Assembly: GCA_023382755.1 (NCBI GenBank) | Contig: JAHDWR010000006.1 | Span: 1 to 38,107, forward strand | Direction of reading: 5' to 3' | DNA from: Dehalococcoidia bacterium | GTDB lineage: Bacteria; Chloroflexota; Dehalococcoidia; Tepidiformales; Tepidiformaceae | Length of the DNA stretch: 38,107 nt | Shown: positions 9,126 to 17,412 of the stretch, one piece after another | How the letters are laid out: each line of letters begins with the position of its first letter | How positions within the stretch are numbered: position 1 is the stretch's first letter | Notes under the pieces: model-generated | Databases searched by the model: none | What the model was told of the DNA's origin: nothing | The model's input: only the letters and a program-made list of their open reading frames with translations | Made by a program: the position numbers and the translations under genes

Positions 9126-9831
9126 ATCGTCTCGCGCTCCAGAATGCCGCCGCCCCGGCTGCCAGCACACCCGCACCAGCCAGCGCCCACACGGTGGCGC
9201 GCCTGTCTCCGTCCGGTTCCAGCGCGGTTGCGGTGCCGGTCTGGTCGTTCCCATCTCCCCCGGGGTGCTCCCCCGGCTGTTTCGCCGTGGTAATCCCGGT
9301 GGGCGGCACCGGGGGACTGTCGCTCTGGCCGACTAGCTCGCGGATGCCGCCGAGCGTCAGGTCGAACACTCCGCCCGGCCTCGCGTACCAGTCGGTGCGC
9401 AACTTCTCATCGTCGCGGTCCGGCGCAGGGAACGCCGCGAGCCCGAGATACCCGACCTGCCACAGTCCATCGACCTCTTCCTCGAGGAACATCACATACC
9501 GTTCGCCCTTCGCGAACCGGTAGCCCTCGCGGAACGGCTCCTCGTAGGGGCTGCAGGCTACCGCGGTGTAGGTGCCGCGGTTGTCGATCCGGAAGGACTC
9601 GCCCCTGGTGCTGCCCTGGAGGTTCTCTTCCACGATAAAGGTCGCTTCGCGCCGCGCCGACTCGCTGATTCGGCCTATGGCGATGACGGGCGACCTTGCC
9701 ACGGCCAGGCCGATGGTCGCGGTTGAAGGCGGGACGATTGAGCAGGCAGAGGCCTGAGACGGCCCTCCTGCCGCGAGCCCGCCGAGTGCGCCACACGCCA
9801 GGAGCAGCAATGCAAAGAGTGCCCGATGCAT
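9109..9831 (-). CDS. Secreted protein with TIMP/NTR-like Cys-containing domain and C-terminal membrane anchor
   Basis: Signal peptide MHRALFALLLLACGALGGLAAGGPSQASA; 'CSIVPPSTATIGLAVARSPVIAIGRI...ACSPYEEPFREGYRFAKGERYVMFLEEE'; C-terminal hydrophobic helix + RRFRRGR. Confidence 0.6.
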   Translation of the reverse strand: MHRALFALLLLACGALGGLAAGGPSQASACSIVPPSTATIGLAVARSPVIAIGRISESARREATFIVEENLQGSTRGESFRIDNRGTYTAVACSPYEEPFREGYRFAKGERYVMFLEEEVDGLWQVGYLGLAAFPAPDRDDEKLRTDWYARPGGVFDLTLGGIRELVGQSDSPPVPPTGITTAKQPGEHPGGDGNDQTGTATALEPDGDRRATVWALAGAGVLAAGAAAFWSARRFRRGR

Positions 9832-9886
9832 CGTTCCAACCTCCAGGTCGCTTCCTATGGAACGACCGGGACGACCCGAAAGTTCC

Positions 9887-10675
9887 CTAGCGCCCCCGGA
9901 AGACTGGCTCGCGCCGCTCGACGAAGCTCAGCGCGCCCTCTTTGTGGTCTTCGGTGGTAAAGAGGTACGCGAGTGAATTCCCAACGTACTCGCCCATCTC
10001 TTGCATGGAAGCATGCGCCGACTTGCGCAGGCCCTCCTTCATGTAGCGCATGGCGATGGGCGGGTTCGCCGCGATCGTCCGCGCGACCTCCATCGCGGCC
10101 GCGAGCAGATCGTCCGGCGCCACGACCCGCGAGACGAGCCCGATCCGTTCCGCTTCCCGTGCGTCGATGACGTCGCCGGTGAACAGCAACTCCGCCGCTT
10201 TCGAGGGCCCTACCACGCGCGGCAACCGCCACAGGCCGCCTATGTCGGCCACCAGCCCACGCTTGATGAACAGCTCGCCGAACTTCGCGTTCTCCGAGGC
10301 GATCCGGATGTCGCAGAACAGGGTGAGGTCCATCCCCCACCCGACCGCGGGCCCGTTGACGGCCGCGATGACCGGCTTATCGCATTCGAGCACCGCGGCC
10401 GCCGCCGGTGTGGGCCGCGGCCGCACGTCCCGAAGGCGCGTGACGATCTCGTCCCGCTGCTCCCCGAGCATGATCTGCTTGACGTCGTCGCCCGAACAGA
10501 ACGCCCGCCCTGCGCCCGTCAGCACCACACAACGCACTTCCGGGTCGCGGTGGGCGTCCCGGAACGCCTGTTCGAGTTCCGCGTACATCTCGCGGTTGAG
10601 GGCGTTCATCACCTCCGGCCGGTTGAGCGTGATCGTCGCAACGTGGTGGTCGAGTTCAGACGTGATGAACTGCAT
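9887..10675 (-). CDS. Enoyl-CoA hydratase/isomerase family protein
   Basis: MQFITSELDHHVATITLNRPEVMNALNREMYAELEQAFRDA...; 'AAVNGPAVGWGMDLTLFCDIRIASENAKFGELFIKRGLVADIGG'. Confidence 0.92.
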   Translation of the reverse strand: MQFITSELDHHVATITLNRPEVMNALNREMYAELEQAFRDAHRDPEVRCVVLTGAGRAFCSGDDVKQIMLGEQRDEIVTRLRDVRPRPTPAAAAVLECDKPVIAAVNGPAVGWGMDLTLFCDIRIASENAKFGELFIKRGLVADIGGLWRLPRVVGPSKAAELLFTGDVIDAREAERIGLVSRVVAPDDLLAAAMEVARTIAANPPIAMRYMKEGLRKSAHASMQEMGEYVGNSLAYLFTTEDHKEGALSFVERREPVFRGR

Positions 10676-10677
10676 GG

Positions 10678-10956
10678 CTAGTCCCCCGATCCGTGCTCCC
10701 GGCCCCAATTGGTGTTATCGCGGGCACCCGCAAGCAGCCCCGCGACGCTGATGTCCTCATCAAGCTCCGGCCAGTGAATGCCCTCCCCTGGTGCGATGAG
10801 TTCCCATCGGGAGCGCGCCTCCGGCGTGCCCCGCAGCAGTCGCGGGAAGTGCCTCAGGGGCACCCCGACGATCCTGCCGTCCGCAAGCTCCACCCACAGA
10901 CGGTCCTCGTCGCACCAGACGTTGCTCGCCAGGGGTTCAGCGACGGGAATGCTCAT
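10678..10956 (-). CDS. DUF2442 domain-containing protein
   Basis: MSIPVAEPLASNVWCDEDRLWVELADGRIVGVPLRHFPRLLRGTPEARSRWELIAPGEGIHWPELDEDISVAGLLAG matches the DUF2442 pattern. Confidence 0.85.
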   Translation of the reverse strand: MSIPVAEPLASNVWCDEDRLWVELADGRIVGVPLRHFPRLLRGTPEARSRWELIAPGEGIHWPELDEDISVAGLLAGARDNTNWGREHGSGD

Positions 10957-11182
10957 CCCATGCCCTCCGGAAGTCCTCCGCACGGTCCATGATAATCCTC
11001 ATCGCCTGCTGGAGTTCGCGGGCCGATAGTCCGGAGGCCCGGTCGAGCTCGGGCTCCGGATCGAGCCAGACTTTGCGGTACCGGCGCCACGGGCCACATG
11101 AACGTGGCGCGGCTCCCTTGGGCTCCCCTCGTCAGAGTAGAAGAAGAACCGGTAGCCACGCTCTGAGCGGACGGTTGGGCAT
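10937..11182 (-). pseudogene. DUF4160-family gene with two compensating frame disruptions
   Basis: Reverse strand: ATGCC(C)AACCGTC... then frame 2 'PTVRSERGYRFFFYSDEGSPREPRHVHVARGAGTAK', then back to frame 1 'VWLDPEPELDRASGLSARELQQAMRIIMDRAEDFRRAWDEHSRR*'. No single ORF spans it. Confidence 0.65.
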
Positions 11183-11188
11183 CTCGGG

Positions 11189-12835
11189 CTACTTGAACTC
11201 GTAGCCGCCCTTCACTCCGGCGGGCTCGGGGTCCATCAGCACGTTCACGCAGGCTGGCTTGCCGCTGTTGAACGCCCGCTCGATCGCTGCCTTGATCTGC
11301 TCCGGGTGCTCCACGAACTCCCCGTGCCCGCCCAGGCCCTCCACGACCTTGTCGTAGCGCGCGTTGTCTCCGAGCACGGTCGCTGGCGTCCGGCCCGGGC
11401 CGTACTGGGCCTTCTGCCCGACATAAATCTGGTGCCAACAGCGGTCATTCCCGACCACCGAGACGATCGGCATCTTGAACCGCACGAACGTGTCGAAGTC
11501 GAACCCGTTCAGCCCGAAGGTGCCGTCCCCGTTCACCATCAACACCTTCTTGTCCGGCGCGGCCACGCTCGCAGCCATGCAGAAGCCGGTCCCCACGCCC
11601 AGGGTCCCGAACGGGCCCGGGTCCATCCACTGCCCCGGGTTGTTCACGGGCAGAACGCCGGCAGCGAGCGCCACGATGTCGCCGCCGTCCCCGACCACGA
11701 TCGTGTCGTCGTCGACGAACTCCGCGATCTCCTTGCAGAGCCGGAGCGGGTGGATCGGTACGCTATCCGAGTTCATGAACACCTCGCGCTGGGCATCCGC
11801 CTGGCCCTCGAGCCCGCGCAGGTGCTGCATCCATTCAGAGTGGTTGCCCTTGCCGATTTCGCCGGTGAGTTGCAGCAGTGCCTGGCGGATGTTCGCCTCG
11901 ATGCCAATCGCGAAGTCCCTGTTGCGGCCGATGTCACGCGGGTCGATGTCAATCTGGATGATCTTCGCCTCGGGGTTCCAGGCCGGGGGCCGCCCGTACT
12001 TCAGCCGGAAGTCGATCGGCGTCCCCAGGATGACGATGACGTCCGCCTGGGCGAATGCCGGCTTCCGCGAAAGCGAGAAGAAGTTCGGGTTGTCCTGCCG
12101 CAGGGTCCCGCGGCCCATCGCGTTCGTATACACCGGGACGTCCGCCGCTTTGGCGAACTCCGCGAGCTCCTTGTGGGCGCGGTGCCAGAACACGCCGGAC
12201 CCGGCCATGATCATCGGCTTCGCCGCCTTGTTGATCATCTCCGCCGCCTGCTTGATCAGGTTCGGGTCGCCCATGATTTCGCCCGTCGGGCGGTAGGCCG
12301 TTGGCCACTCCACCGAGTCTTCGTCCACCCGCCCGAACAGCACGTCCGAGGGTACCTGGAGGAACGTCGGGCCGAAGCGGCCCGTCATCGCCTCGCGGAA
12401 CGCCATCGCCATGTAGTACGGCAGCCGCCGCGTCTCGTACACCGTCTGCGACCACTTCGTGATCGGCTGCATCACCATGCCCAGCTCGATGTCCTGCAGC
12501 GACCCCATGTCGTACTGGCGCAGCGGCGAGCGGCCGCCGATGACCACCATCGGGCTCGATGCCTGGTACGCATTCGCGACCGCCGTCACGACGTCGGTCA
12601 CGCCCGGCCCGGCCGTCACCACCGCCACCCCCGGCTTGAAGGTGATGCGCGAATACCCGTCCGCCGCGTGCCCGGCGGACTGCTCGTGCCGCGTGTCGAC
12701 GATCCCGATGTCGTTGTTCAGGCAGCCCTCATAGATGTTCTGCACGTGGCCGCCCGAGAGGGTGAAGATGTGGCCGATGCCCTCCTGCTTGATCATGCGC
12801 GCGATGATTTCGCCGCCGTCGATCATGTTTCCCAT
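11189..12835 (-). CDS. Thiamine pyrophosphate-dependent enzyme (acetolactate synthase / 2-hydroxyacyl-CoA lyase-like)
   Basis: MGNMIDGGEIIARMIKQEGIGHIFTLSGGHVQNIYEG...DTRHEQSAGHAADGYSR (catalytic Glu) and TPP motif 'VNGDGTFGLNGFDFDTFVRFKMPIVSVVGND'. Confidence 0.9.
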   Translation of the reverse strand: MGNMIDGGEIIARMIKQEGIGHIFTLSGGHVQNIYEGCLNNDIGIVDTRHEQSAGHAADGYSRITFKPGVAVVTAGPGVTDVVTAVANAYQASSPMVVIGGRSPLRQYDMGSLQDIELGMVMQPITKWSQTVYETRRLPYYMAMAFREAMTGRFGPTFLQVPSDVLFGRVDEDSVEWPTAYRPTGEIMGDPNLIKQAAEMINKAAKPMIMAGSGVFWHRAHKELAEFAKAADVPVYTNAMGRGTLRQDNPNFFSLSRKPAFAQADVIVILGTPIDFRLKYGRPPAWNPEAKIIQIDIDPRDIGRNRDFAIGIEANIRQALLQLTGEIGKGNHSEWMQHLRGLEGQADAQREVFMNSDSVPIHPLRLCKEIAEFVDDDTIVVGDGGDIVALAAGVLPVNNPGQWMDPGPFGTLGVGTGFCMAASVAAPDKKVLMVNGDGTFGLNGFDFDTFVRFKMPIVSVVGNDRCWHQIYVGQKAQYGPGRTPATVLGDNARYDKVVEGLGGHGEFVEHPEQIKAAIERAFNSGKPACVNVLMDPEPAGVKGGYEFK

Positions 12836-12946
12836 GGATGGGGTCCCTCGCGATTTCACTGAAAATGTGGGCCGAGTATAGCGGCGGACCGCCCGGGCGT
12901 CCGGGTTCGCTCCGTGGTAGCCTCTGGCAGGAGGATTGGTCATACC

Positions 12947-13231
12947 ATGAGTCATACGAAGCTTGCCATCTCGCTTCCGGACGAAATCTTCGGGCGTCTT
13001 CGGCAGTATGCCGATGAACACGAGTTGCCAAGGAGCACAGTCGTGGCGCGCGCACTCGCGGCGTATTTCGAGAAGCTCGACGCGGCCGAGTTCGTGCGCC
13101 AGATGGATGAAGCGTGGTCTGGGCTCACGGAGGCTGAGATCGAGGATGAACTCGGCCCACTTCGCGTCGCCGGCCGGCAGATGCACCGCCGCCTTGCTGC
13201 CATGGAGCCCCTGCCGTGGGAGACGAACTGA
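12947..13231 (+). CDS. Ribbon-helix-helix (CopG-type) antitoxin
   Basis: MSHTKLAISLPDEIFGRLRQYADEHELPRSTVVARALAAYFEKLD; AGGAGG RBS; overlaps the downstream toxin gene by 16 bp. Confidence 0.82.
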   Translation: MSHTKLAISLPDEIFGRLRQYADEHELPRSTVVARALAAYFEKLDAAEFVRQMDEAWSGLTEAEIEDELGPLRVAGRQMHRRLAAMEPLPWETN

Positions 13232-13578
13232 AGCAGGGCGAGCTCTGGTGGATAGACGACTCGGAACCGCGAGGCTCAGAGCCCGGGTACCGGCGCCCGT
13301 GGCTGGTCGTCCAGAACAACCGGACGAACGCCACGGCCATTCGAACCGTGCTGATGTGCCCACTCACAACGAACCTGCGCCTCGCCCGGGCCCCCGGCAA
13401 CGTTCGCCTCGGCGACGGTGAGGCTGGCCTCTCACGCGAAAGCGTCGTGGTTGTCTCAGGTCTAAGCGCCCGCGACCGCACGGACCTGGACGAAAGGATT
13501 GGCCAACTCGGCCGCGCCCGTCTCGCCCAGGTACTGTCCGGTATAGTCCTGCTGCTTGACCCGTCTGAGATGCTGTGA
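13216..13578 (+). CDS. PemK/MazF-type toxin (mRNA interferase)
   Basis: 'LKQGELWWIDDSEPRGSEPGYRRPWLVVQNNRTNATAIRTVLMCPLTTNLRLARAPGNV' MazF/PemK core; GTG start overlapping the antitoxin. Confidence 0.88.
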   Translation: MGDELKQGELWWIDDSEPRGSEPGYRRPWLVVQNNRTNATAIRTVLMCPLTTNLRLARAPGNVRLGDGEAGLSRESVVVVSGLSARDRTDLDERIGQLGRARLAQVLSGIVLLLDPSEML

Positions 13579-13582
13579 TGGC

Positions 13583-14302
13583 TTACAGCTTCGCCCGGAG
13601 CCACTCCTCCGCCGCCCGGATGACGTCGGGTCCGATCTCGAAGTGTCCCCCCGGCAGCCACCGAATGTCCTTCTCCCCCGGGATTGCGTCGTAAAGCGCC
13701 TCCGTCCGTTCGCGTGGGATCAGCTCGTCCTGGAGCTTGCCCACGATCCGCACGGCGACCGACCCCAGCCTTGGGACATCGGCCTCGGGACCCTCGATGC
13801 GGCCAACAAGCCCCCCCTCGCCCACCAGGCAGAACGCGGCCGCCTTGAACCGGCCGTCTCGTGCAACTGCGGGGATCCCCAGCATGCTTCCCAGCGAGTA
13901 GCCAACGAACCCGAGCCGGGCCATATCCACCGGCAGGGCCGCCCCAAGCAGGTCCAGCATCGCGGAAACTTCGGCGGCGAATTGCGCCCGGATCGCCGCG
14001 TGGCGCTCCGGCTGCCGGAACAGCGACATCGGGTCGTGGGTTGTGCGCTCGCCGTGCAGTGGTGCATCGAGTCCAACGCAGATCCAGCCGCGCTTTGCCC
14101 AGCCGCGTCCCACCTCGGCGACGAAGTAGTCTTCCTTGCTGCCCATGCCAGGATGCTGGATGAGGACCAGTGGCATCGGGTCGTTGGCACCGGTGGGCAG
14201 GTAGGCGAGGCCGGGTACTGTTTCGCCCGCCGAATCGAAACTGAAGGAGATCTCCCGCAGATCTCCGAGGAGCGCTTCGCGAGTTTGTAATGGTTTTGTC
14301 AT
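13583..14302 (-). CDS. Alpha/beta hydrolase (dienelactone-hydrolase/DUF-type esterase)
   Basis: 'PLVLIQHPGMGSKEDYF...RLGFVGYSLGSMLG' nucleophile elbow GYSLG; C-terminal 'LPGGHFEIG'. Start MTKPLQTREALLG at 14302. Confidence 0.8.
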   Translation of the reverse strand: MTKPLQTREALLGDLREISFSFDSAGETVPGLAYLPTGANDPMPLVLIQHPGMGSKEDYFVAEVGRGWAKRGWICVGLDAPLHGERTTHDPMSLFRQPERHAAIRAQFAAEVSAMLDLLGAALPVDMARLGFVGYSLGSMLGIPAVARDGRFKAAAFCLVGEGGLVGRIEGPEADVPRLGSVAVRIVGKLQDELIPRERTEALYDAIPGEKDIRWLPGGHFEIGPDVIRAAEEWLRAKL

Positions 14303-14545
14303 GAGCTCCCTCAATCTACCGCGGGAAAAGGTGACTTGTCCTGCACCTTGACGCTTGGCCCCGGTAGAGGAACGATGCCCCGCAGCGAAGCAGTTCGCGA
14401 CGCCTAGCCCGCTTCCGCGGGACGGGGGACCCAGTTTTCGGGGCGAATTCGCCATGGTGACCTCCACGGGAGGCCCACGACGGCGAAACGGCTATCTCCG
14501 GCCGTAGCCCGGCAGCTAACCTCGGCGGCGTGGGAAGACCTCGAC

Positions 14546-16315
14546 ATGAGGCCTCCTCGAATGGCCCTCCGGGCTCGCGTTTCCCCTCCGGCGCGGTCCC
14601 ACACCCTCCCGCCTCCCGAACTCGCGGTGTATGCACCGTCGGCGATCGGCGAACGAGTGTGGAACCTCATCCCCCTCTCCCTCTCCCTCCTCCTCATCAG
14701 CTTCATCTTCTGGGGGCCCTTCTACGCGCCCGTGCCCTTCGCCATCCTGAGCCTGGCGTTCTTCGTCTACTGGTTTTTCCGTTCGTATTCGGTTGCCATC
14801 GCCTGCGTCTACGGACTCTCCCGCATCAGACGCTGGAAGCAGACTGACTGGGTAGCCCGGTACGCCGCCGGTCACGCCCATCGCCAGGCAGCCGAAGCCT
14901 GGGACTGGCCCCGGCACATGGTCATCATCCCCAACTACAAAGAAAGCGAGTCCGGCCTCAGCCGAACGCTCGACTCGCTCGCGGCCCAGGCCAACGCCAG
15001 CCAGCTCGTCGTGGTCATGGCCATGGAAGCCCGCGAGGCCGGCGCTGCCGAGAAGGCGGCGCGCCTGGTTGCCCGCTACCGGCCCCGCTTCGCCAACATG
15101 TTCGCCACCTTCCACCCCGAAGGGCTCCCCAACGAAACGCCCGGCAAGGGTTCCAACGAGGCATGGGCAGCCCGCGAAGCTTACCTCCACCTGATCGATG
15201 ACGGCGGCCAGGACATCCGTCGCTACACCGTCACAAGTTGCGACGCCGACGCGGTTTTCCATCCGAACCACTTCGAGGCGCTCAACTACCTCTTCCTCAC
15301 CGCGCGCGACCGTTACCGCACTTTCTGGCAGCCCACCATCTTCAACAGCAACAACATCTGGGATATCCCGGCGCCCCTCCGCATCCCCGATGGACTCTCG
15401 GGCATCAACCGCCTCTCGAACCTGCTCCTCCCTGGCAGCGTGAAGTTCCCGACCAGCTGCTACTCCCTCAGCTGGCAGATGCTCAACGAAGTCGACTACT
15501 GGGACGAAGAAGTCATCCCCGAGGACTGGCACCTGTTCCTCAAGTGCTCCTATTCCCTTGGCGACCGCGTGCATGTCGAGTCGTTGTTCCTTCCACTTGG
15601 CAACGACTGTGTCCTCACCGATGGCTACTGGAAGACGTTGAAGGCCCACTACGCCCAGAGCGTCCGCCATGCCTGGGGCGCCAGCGACATCCCCTACGCC
15701 TGGCGCGGTGCCTTCAACCTCGGGTCACCCCTCCGATGGCCGCGTAAGCTCCTCCTGGCGGCGGCCGTAACCAAGGTCCATGTGCTCTGGGCCGCCCAGT
15801 GGTACATCGTCACGCTCGGCCTGCTCCTGCCATCGAAGATGGCGGGCAGCATGGGCGCCCCTCTGCCACGGTGGTGGACCCACCGCTACCCCGTCCCCGG
15901 GCCCGGGTGGCACCCGGAAAAGCTCATCGACGTTTCGAGCTGGGACAACTTCGACCGTACCGGCCTGGTCGAGCCCACGATGTGGCTCAACCTCCCGGGC
16001 GTGCTGATCGCCCTGTGTATCTTCCCGCTCCTCACCATGATCGGCCTCGAGCTCATCCAGCGAGGCAAGCGCCCGGCCTACGTCTCGCGGTGGACATACG
16101 TCACCGGCCTCTTGATGTGGCCCCTCATGGCCGTCATCACCTTCTTCTTCGCGAGCCTCCCCGCGCTCCACGCGCAGTGGAAACTCGCCAGCGGCCGGGG
16201 CCTCGTGTATCGCGTCGCCGAAAAAGGCAGCCGCAGCGCGCCGGTCGTCCCGCAGATTACCGCCGGCCACGGTGTCGAGGCGGAGGCCATGGGAATCGCG
16301 GGCGGAGGGCAGTAA
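14546..16315 (+). CDS. Membrane-associated family 2-like glycosyltransferase
   Basis: N-terminal TM segments, 'MVIIPNYKESESGLSRTLDSLAAQ', 'VTSCDADAVFHPNHFEALNYLF', C-terminal TM segments. Confidence 0.8.
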   Translation: MRPPRMALRARVSPPARSHTLPPPELAVYAPSAIGERVWNLIPLSLSLLLISFIFWGPFYAPVPFAILSLAFFVYWFFRSYSVAIACVYGLSRIRRWKQTDWVARYAAGHAHRQAAEAWDWPRHMVIIPNYKESESGLSRTLDSLAAQANASQLVVVMAMEAREAGAAEKAARLVARYRPRFANMFATFHPEGLPNETPGKGSNEAWAAREAYLHLIDDGGQDIRRYTVTSCDADAVFHPNHFEALNYLFLTARDRYRTFWQPTIFNSNNIWDIPAPLRIPDGLSGINRLSNLLLPGSVKFPTSCYSLSWQMLNEVDYWDEEVIPEDWHLFLKCSYSLGDRVHVESLFLPLGNDCVLTDGYWKTLKAHYAQSVRHAWGASDIPYAWRGAFNLGSPLRWPRKLLLAAAVTKVHVLWAAQWYIVTLGLLLPSKMAGSMGAPLPRWWTHRYPVPGPGWHPEKLIDVSSWDNFDRTGLVEPTMWLNLPGVLIALCIFPLLTMIGLELIQRGKRPAYVSRWTYVTGLLMWPLMAVITFFFASLPALHAQWKLASGRGLVYRVAEKGSRSAPVVPQITAGHGVEAEAMGIAGGGQ

Positions 16316-16327
16316 CGCGCCCCGTCG

Positions 16328-17392
16328 TCAGCGCGCCTGGTCCGGGTCCGCATCTTCAGCCGCCAGGGCCTGTACCTGCTCCACCCGCACCCGGACCTCC
16401 TGCCCCTCGCTCACTCCGGCCGGAGGCGTCTGGAGCGGGAACTCGAGGCGGCCAGCAGCCGAATCGATCACCAGCCGCGTCAGCCCGCCCAGGAACACAC
16501 GGGCCACAACCACACCGCGGACAACGTTCGGGCCTTCGGCCTCGACCACCGACGAGCCCTCGGACCGCAGGAGGAGCCGGACCGGCCCTTGAGCGCCGCC
16601 GCACGGCCCGAACACCCCCGCCGCCGTCTCAACCATCCCGCGCCCATCCCGGACGCCGGCGACGAGGTTCTCCATGCCGAGGAACCGCGCCACAAACTCG
16701 GTTCGCGGATCGCCGTGGACCTCCGCCGGGTCCCCCACGCGCACGACGCGCCCCTCCCGCATGATGGCGAGCTCGTCCGCCACGGCGAATGCTTCAAATT
16801 GGTCGTGTGTGACATAAATAGCCGGGATCGCCAGCCGGCGCAGGATCCCCCGGAGTTCAACCACCAGGTGCTCGCGCAGCCCCCGATCGAGCGACCCGAG
16901 CGGTTCGTCGAGCATCAGGAGCCGCGGTTCCGGCGCCAGGGCCCGCGCGAGTGCGACCCGCTGCCGCTCGCCGCCCGAGAGTCCGTCGAGTTCCCGCCCG
17001 CCGAACCCACCGAGCCCCACCGTCTCCAACAGCTCGTCCACGCGCCGCGTGCGACGTTCGCCGCCCCATCCAAGCCGGCGCAAGCCGAAATCGACGTTCC
17101 GCTCGACATTCATGTGTGGGAAGAGGGCGTGATCCTGGAACATGAGTCCAAACCCCCGCCGATGCGGTGGGATGCCCACCACGTCCACACCGTCGAACAC
17201 AACCTGTCCGGCGCTCGGCCGTTCAAGCCCCGCGATCACCCGCAGCAGCGTCGTCTTTCCGCATCCGCTCGGGCCCAAAAGAGCGACCGTCTTTCCGGGC
17301 CTTACCACCAGGCTCGCGCTCCGCAGGATGTGGGCCTCCCCGGCGCGAAACTCCACGTTGCGCACTTCAAGTCCGTCAGCCACGGCGCCCAT
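16328..17392 (-). CDS. thiQ: ABC transporter ATP-binding protein (thiamine transporter, ThiQ role)
   Basis: Walker A 'LLGPSGCGKTTLL', signature 'LSGGERQRVALARALA', C-terminal TOBE-like extension; last gene of the riboswitch-led operon. Confidence 0.82.
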   Translation of the reverse strand: MGAVADGLEVRNVEFRAGEAHILRSASLVVRPGKTVALLGPSGCGKTTLLRVIAGLERPSAGQVVFDGVDVVGIPPHRRGFGLMFQDHALFPHMNVERNVDFGLRRLGWGGERRTRRVDELLETVGLGGFGGRELDGLSGGERQRVALARALAPEPRLLMLDEPLGSLDRGLREHLVVELRGILRRLAIPAIYVTHDQFEAFAVADELAIMREGRVVRVGDPAEVHGDPRTEFVARFLGMENLVAGVRDGRGMVETAAGVFGPCGGAQGPVRLLLRSEGSSVVEAEGPNVVRGVVVARVFLGGLTRLVIDSAAGRLEFPLQTPPAGVSEGQEVRVRVEQVQALAAEDADPDQAR

Positions 17393-17412
17393 CCCATCCC
17401 GGCTCGTGCACG

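Noticed and set aside
7662-9254. 530-aa minus-strand ORF antisense to Tam, GNAT and CBS genes
   Set aside because: Spans three supported genes; H/D/A/G-rich composition typical of antisense GC-rich frames.
11306-12862. 518-aa plus-strand ORF antisense to the TPP enzyme
   Set aside because: Shadow ORF caused by codon bias of the opposite-strand gene; no conserved motif.
14672-14702. CCTCTCCCTCTCCCTCCTCCTC pyrimidine-rich repeat
   Set aside because: Encodes a hydrophobic TM stretch (LIPLSLSLLLI) of the glycosyltransferase; explained by coding content.
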